Source of the DNA: Alicyclobacillus sp. SP_1 | GTDB taxonomy: Bacteria; Bacillota; Bacilli; Alicyclobacillales; Alicyclobacillaceae | Assembly: GCF_024706985.1 (NCBI RefSeq) | Contig: NZ_JAMCCX010000017.1 | Location: forward strand, 62,001 to 126,000 | DNA: 64,000 bases | Reading direction: 5' to 3' | Part shown: in pieces, positions 60,835 to 64,000 of the stretch | How the letters are laid out: each line of letters opens with the position of its first letter | Numbering within the stretch: the first letter of the stretch is position 1 | Notes under the pieces: model-generated | Database searches by the model: none | What the model was told of the DNA's origin: nothing | What the model saw: only the letters and a program-made list of their open reading frames with translations | Made by a program: the position numbers and the translations under genes

Positions 60835-61854
60835 GTGACTGTGATGGACGCACTGGCTCGCCTGCAGGCGGGCAAACACGACCCGATTTATACTCTCCTT
60901 GGAACTGACGGAGCAGTGCTCAACTATTTTGTGAGTAGGGTAGTTCAGGCGGCTCCAGGCGGAGGAGCCGCTTTGAGACAAGATGTTTATTTCGATGAAG
61001 GTGGTGTAGAAGAAGCGCTCTACACCGCCTTTTCGCCGTCCCTTTTCGGGGATCACACGGTCGTGTTTTTAAGACGAGTTCCACTCCAGTCCTCGAGTGG
61101 CAAAGGCAAGTGGGACAGTACCTCGTTAGAAGACTACGTTGAAAACCCATCGACTTGCGCCACTCTGGTTCTGCAGGTGGATGCGGAAAAGTTGGACGAA
61201 CGAAAGAAACTGACGAAGCTCCTCAAAAAGTATCCGATATTGACGTGCAATGTAGAAGGAACGGAAGACCGTCTGTCCGTTGCAAAGGTTATACATCCTG
61301 AACTGATTCAAGCGTTCACGGAAGCGGCTGTGGTAGAGTTGGCCAAGAGGTGTACGTCGGTGACCGCTCTCTTGAACGAAGCTGAGAAGCTTCGCACGCG
61401 AATGGCTGGCGCCACGGTTGACGATGCGGTCGTTCGAGAGATGGTTGTCGATTTACCGGAAGATGGGGTTTTTGACTTTGTGCAGCGAGTGCTGCACGGA
61501 GAAGTCGGACGGGCGCTTTCGACACGATTGGATTTAATACAATCCGGTACTGATGACATGGTGTTGCTCGCTATGCTGGCACGACATTTTCGATTGATGT
61601 GGCACGCGAAGCAATCCGGGGCAGGAAAAGAGGAGGCGAAGGCTCTCAGCGTGCATCCGTATGCGTTGAAGCGAGCGGCCGAAGATGCGTCGGCATGGCC
61701 ATCGGGACTTATGGAAAAGGCGCTGATTCTCTGCGCAGATACGGAATTTCGAGTCAAGTCTGGACGTTGGCACGGAGAACATGCTCTTGAGTGGCTGATA
61801 GCCTGTCTCGGAACTTTGAAAAGGAGTAGTTCGCGGCGCAACCGGGCACAGTAA
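60835..61854 (+). CDS. holA: DNA polymerase III delta subunit
   Basis: 339 residues. Clamp-loader subunit. Family pattern: DPIYTLLGTDGAVLNYFV, FGDHTVVFLRRV, then a helical C-terminal domain (LLAMLARHFRLMWHAKQ, HPYALKRAAEDA). The GTG at 60835 has GGGAGGGGC upstream. Same position relative to rpsT and gpr as in Bacillus. Confidence 0.9.
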   Translation: MTVMDALARLQAGKHDPIYTLLGTDGAVLNYFVSRVVQAAPGGGAALRQDVYFDEGGVEEALYTAFSPSLFGDHTVVFLRRVPLQSSSGKGKWDSTSLEDYVENPSTCATLVLQVDAEKLDERKKLTKLLKKYPILTCNVEGTEDRLSVAKVIHPELIQAFTEAAVVELAKRCTSVTALLNEAEKLRTRMAGATVDDAVVREMVVDLPEDGVFDFVQRVLHGEVGRALSTRLDLIQSGTDDMVLLAMLARHFRLMWHAKQSGAGKEEAKALSVHPYALKRAAEDASAWPSGLMEKALILCADTEFRVKSGRWHGEHALEWLIACLGTLKRSSSRRNRAQ

Positions 61855-61925
61855 CGTCGACGGTGAGCGTGTCGGCGAGTTGTGGTTTCGCCTGGCCTTG
61901 GGCGGGAGCTGGCTCATTGCATAGA

Positions 61926-61958
61926 AAAAAGCGACCCGTCAAAAGGTCGCTTTTTCTA
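61926..61958. terminator. bidirectional terminator between holA and rpsT
   Basis: AAAAAGCGACC (61926-61936) and GGTCGCTTTTT (61945-61955) form a perfect 11-bp stem with A and T tracts on both sides; it serves both convergent genes. Confidence 0.9.
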
Positions 61959-61970
61959 TGTCATGAAGAG

Positions 61971-62246
61971 CTACGCCAATTCCTTCTCCATTGCGTTAAA
62001 CTTTCGAGTTAGACGCGATTTCTTGCGGCTGGCAGCATTTCGATGAATGATACCTTTTGTCGCCGCTTTATCCAATGCTCGCGTGGCGATGCGTAGCGCT
62101 TGACGAGCCTCATCGACGTTGTTTTGTGACAAAGTCACTTCAAACTTCTTCAAGGTCGTGCGAAGGGCGGAACGCAACGATGCATTGCGTAATGTGCGCC
62201 GTTGGGTGACGTGCACGCGCTTCTCGGCAGATTTAATATTCGGCAC
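61971..62246 (-). CDS. rpsT: 30S ribosomal protein S20
   Basis: 91 residues, basic and helical: PNIKSAEKRVHVTQRRTLRN at the start and KGIIHRNAASRKKSRLTRKF near the end. The GTG at 62246 has GGAGGTG upstream; the longer frame to 62342 is not supported. Divergent from gpr. Confidence 0.96.
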   Translation of the reverse strand: MPNIKSAEKRVHVTQRRTLRNASLRSALRTTLKKFEVTLSQNNVDEARQALRIATRALDKAATKGIIHRNAASRKKSRLTRKFNAMEKELA

Positions 62247-62335
62247 AATTTCACCTCCTTCGCCATTTCCATCCGTACAGACAGACGACAGCATACCACA
62301 GGTATACGCCTGGTGCAACCAAAGGAGGACGTGCC

Positions 62336-63379
62336 GTGTCAAAAGCAGAACATGCCTGGTCCAAGCTCCGCAAAGTGGAATTGTCCCCTCTACGTCAGCG
62401 AGGGCGTCAGAGTGCGCGAACCGATTTGGCCATTGAAGCCAGGGAGTTGATGCAGTCGCCGCTCGGTGCCAATTCGGGGATTGTCGAGTCGTTTGAAGAT
62501 TTGGATGACATCCGTGTGAGCCGAGTCTTTGTCAAGACCAAAGTCGCCGAGCGAAAAATCGGGAAGAAGAAAGGACACTACGTCACACTTGAGGTGCCTG
62601 GACTGCGCCAGCGCAATCCAGATCTGCAGGAACGAGTCGCAGAGGTGTTTGCGAAAGAGTTTGAGAGTCTCCTCAAGTTGCCAAGTGATGCATCCGTATT
62701 GGTTGTTGGCCTCGGCAATTCGCAAGTGACCCCAGATTCGCTTGGCCCGCATGTCATTCAAAATCTTTTTGTCACCAGACACTTGTTCACCTATATGCCG
62801 GAAATTTTAGGGGACGGGAAAGGGTACAGGGTCGTTAGCGCGATAGCTCCAGGGGTTCTTGGTGTGACTGGCATGGAAACGAGCGAGATTGTCCAAGGAA
62901 TTGTCGATAAAGTTAGGCCAGATGCCGTGGTCGTCGTTGATGCCTTGGCTGCCCGTTCGCTGTCTCGACTCAATTCAACAATACAACTGGCTGATTCTGG
63001 AATTCAGCCAGGGGCGGGAGTTGGCAATCGCCGTCGAGCAATTACTGCGGAGACACTCGGTGTTCCCGTGCTCGCCGTCGGCATTCCGACCGTCGTAGAG
63101 GCGGCGACCATCGCATTGGATACGATGGACCGCGTAACGCGAACGTATCATGAATTGCTTCCCGGGAAGGGACCGCACAACATACTCAAACCGTGGACAT
63201 CAGAAGATAAAGGAAAGATGGTGCGTGAGGTATTGACGCCGCTTGGAGACAATCTGATGGTGACTCCCAAAGAAATCGATGAATTTATGGACGATATGGC
63301 GACGGTCGTTGCTAAAGGTCTAAACGTTGCGCTGCATCCGGCCATGACCTTGGCCGATGCAGCCATGTTGACACATTAA
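62336..63379 (+). CDS. gpr: spore germination protease
   Basis: 347 residues. GPR endopeptidase degrades small acid-soluble spore proteins on germination. Pattern: RTDLAIEARE at the start (propeptide region, similar to its own cleavage site), VVGLGNSQVTPDSLGP, IAPGVLGVTGMETSEIV, DALAARSLSRLNSTIQLADSGI and PGAGVGNRR. GTG start with AAAGGAGGACGTG upstream. Confirms a spore former. Confidence 0.95.
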   Translation: MSKAEHAWSKLRKVELSPLRQRGRQSARTDLAIEARELMQSPLGANSGIVESFEDLDDIRVSRVFVKTKVAERKIGKKKGHYVTLEVPGLRQRNPDLQERVAEVFAKEFESLLKLPSDASVLVVGLGNSQVTPDSLGPHVIQNLFVTRHLFTYMPEILGDGKGYRVVSAIAPGVLGVTGMETSEIVQGIVDKVRPDAVVVVDALAARSLSRLNSTIQLADSGIQPGAGVGNRRRAITAETLGVPVLAVGIPTVVEAATIALDTMDRVTRTYHELLPGKGPHNILKPWTSEDKGKMVREVLTPLGDNLMVTPKEIDEFMDDMATVVAKGLNVALHPAMTLADAAMLTH

Positions 63380-63381
63380 TT

Positions 63382-63999
63382 TCAGAAGTTGCTAAGGTTT
63401 GCAGCCCGCTGCATGACGCTCGTTACGTAGTTCTCTGTCTGCGGATATGGAGGAATTCCACCGTACTTGGAGATGGACGCGGGGCCGGCATTGTAGGCAG
63501 CCAGTGCAAGGCGAGTATTGCCACCAAACTGGCTCAAGAGGTTTGCTAAATAATGCGTGCCAGCATCAATGTTTTGAGTCGGGTTGAACGGGTCGCTGAC
63601 GCCGTATGTCGCGGCTGTGGTCGGCATGAGTTGCATGAGTCCCATCGCGCCTGCTGGAGAAACGGCGGATGGATTCATTCCTGATTCCTGCTCCATGACT
63701 GCCTGAATGAGTGAGACGGGTACCCCGTACTTCTCTGAAGCTGCAGTGATGGCGTCCTGATACGGACTGGGTAGCGTACCTTGATACGGCATCGCGCCTT
63801 CATTAGATAGGTCGCCTAATGCCCCGTTAGCCAGGCCGAGGTCTTCTGCTGTGAGCGGTTCGGATGGGAACTGTCCCGCAGGGGAAACACCCAGCTCACC
63901 GCTTGAGTATTTTGGAGAAATTGGTAGGCTTCCATTGGCAGCGGTGAAGGGCGACATGGCTTGGGACGACAGGTTGGACATGCTCTCGTTGTCTCCCAT
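63382..63999 (-). CDS. lytic transglycosylase, reaching the window edge
   Basis: 205 residues visible. A Ser/Pro/Gly-rich N-terminal part, then an SLT domain (about 85-205) with catalytic Glu in AVMEQESGMNPSAVSPAGAMGLMQLMP and AAYNAGPASISKYGG. It cuts glycan strands of peptidoglycan. The frame is open to the edge, and the ATG at 63999 has no visible context, so the gene may extend beyond. Convergent with gpr. Confidence 0.85.
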   Translation of the reverse strand: MGDNESMSNLSSQAMSPFTAANGSLPISPKYSSGELGVSPAGQFPSEPLTAEDLGLANGALGDLSNEGAMPYQGTLPSPYQDAITAASEKYGVPVSLIQAVMEQESGMNPSAVSPAGAMGLMQLMPTTAATYGVSDPFNPTQNIDAGTHYLANLLSQFGGNTRLALAAYNAGPASISKYGGIPPYPQTENYVTSVMQRAANLSNF

Positions 64000-64000
64000 C

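Noticed and set aside
1-64000. CRISPR arrays, tRNA or rRNA genes
   Set aside because: No regularly spaced repeats and no tRNA or rRNA sequence patterns were seen on reading both strands.

Overview
The window looks like chromosomal DNA of an endospore-forming, probably acidophilic Firmicute close to Alicyclobacillus, Sulfoacidibacillus or related genera. The evidence is a sigma-K gene fragment, a spore protease gene (gpr) and the Bacillus-type order yqeG-yqeH-aroE-yhbY-nadD-yqeK-rsfS-yqeM-comEA-comEC-holA-rpsT-gpr at the right. The genus is inferred from gene content, not proven.

The main structural observation is at about 50.88 kb. A SpoIVCA-type large serine recombinase (49290-50795) lies directly upstream of a gene fragment (50877-51257) encoding only the C-terminal half of sigma-K. 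This is the arrangement of a sigK-intervening ('skin') element. Positions 1 to about 50,876 therefore read as the right part of a skin-like element. Its left end and the 5' half of sigK lie outside the window.

Element cargo, left to right. 0-2.7 kb: a cation-efflux transporter end, membrane proteins and a SHOCT protein. 2.9-6.5 kb (minus strand): a mercury operon (MerT-like, ArsR, thioredoxin-like, CcdA, MerA with fused HMA domain). 7-10 kb: an M23 peptidase, an Lgt-like protein and a DUF4396-like protein. 10.2-13.3 kb: a copper module csoR-copA-copZ. 13.3-15.3 kb (minus): an SCO1-TlpA fusion plus CcdA. 15.4-22.9 kb: a C39-like protein and a BlaI/M56-peptidase locus with TlpA, an Lgt-like protein, CcdA, a His-rich protein, PspA and an unrecognised 362-residue protein. 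23-34 kb: sulfur and thiol genes (a YeeE/TsuA transporter, ArsR repressors, rhodaneses, a cysteine desulfurase, a frameshifted DsrE protein, a sulfide:quinone-reductase-like flavoprotein) and a second copy of the unrecognised protein. 34-39 kb: an SDR, a DHA2 exporter with MerR regulator, an MBL hydrolase and an isochorismatase-like hydrolase. 39-49 kb: an ECF sigma/anti-sigma locus and two PAP2 plus DedA/VTT cassettes, mixed with IS remnants, an IS3 element, a purA fragment and other broken genes.

Five matches to one dyad (ACTACR-N3-TGTMGT) lie in four places: upstream of the blaI-M56 operon, the lgt-like/DUF4396 genes, the His-rich/pspA genes, and a small membrane protein gene. This suggests one BlaI-type regulon spread over about 13 kb. 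The cargo as a whole suggests survival in metal- and sulfide-rich acidic settings: Hg and Cu detoxification, extracytoplasmic thiol redox, reduced-sulfur use and envelope maintenance. Right of 50.88 kb the genes are ordinary core genes with tight spacing and overlapping starts and stops.
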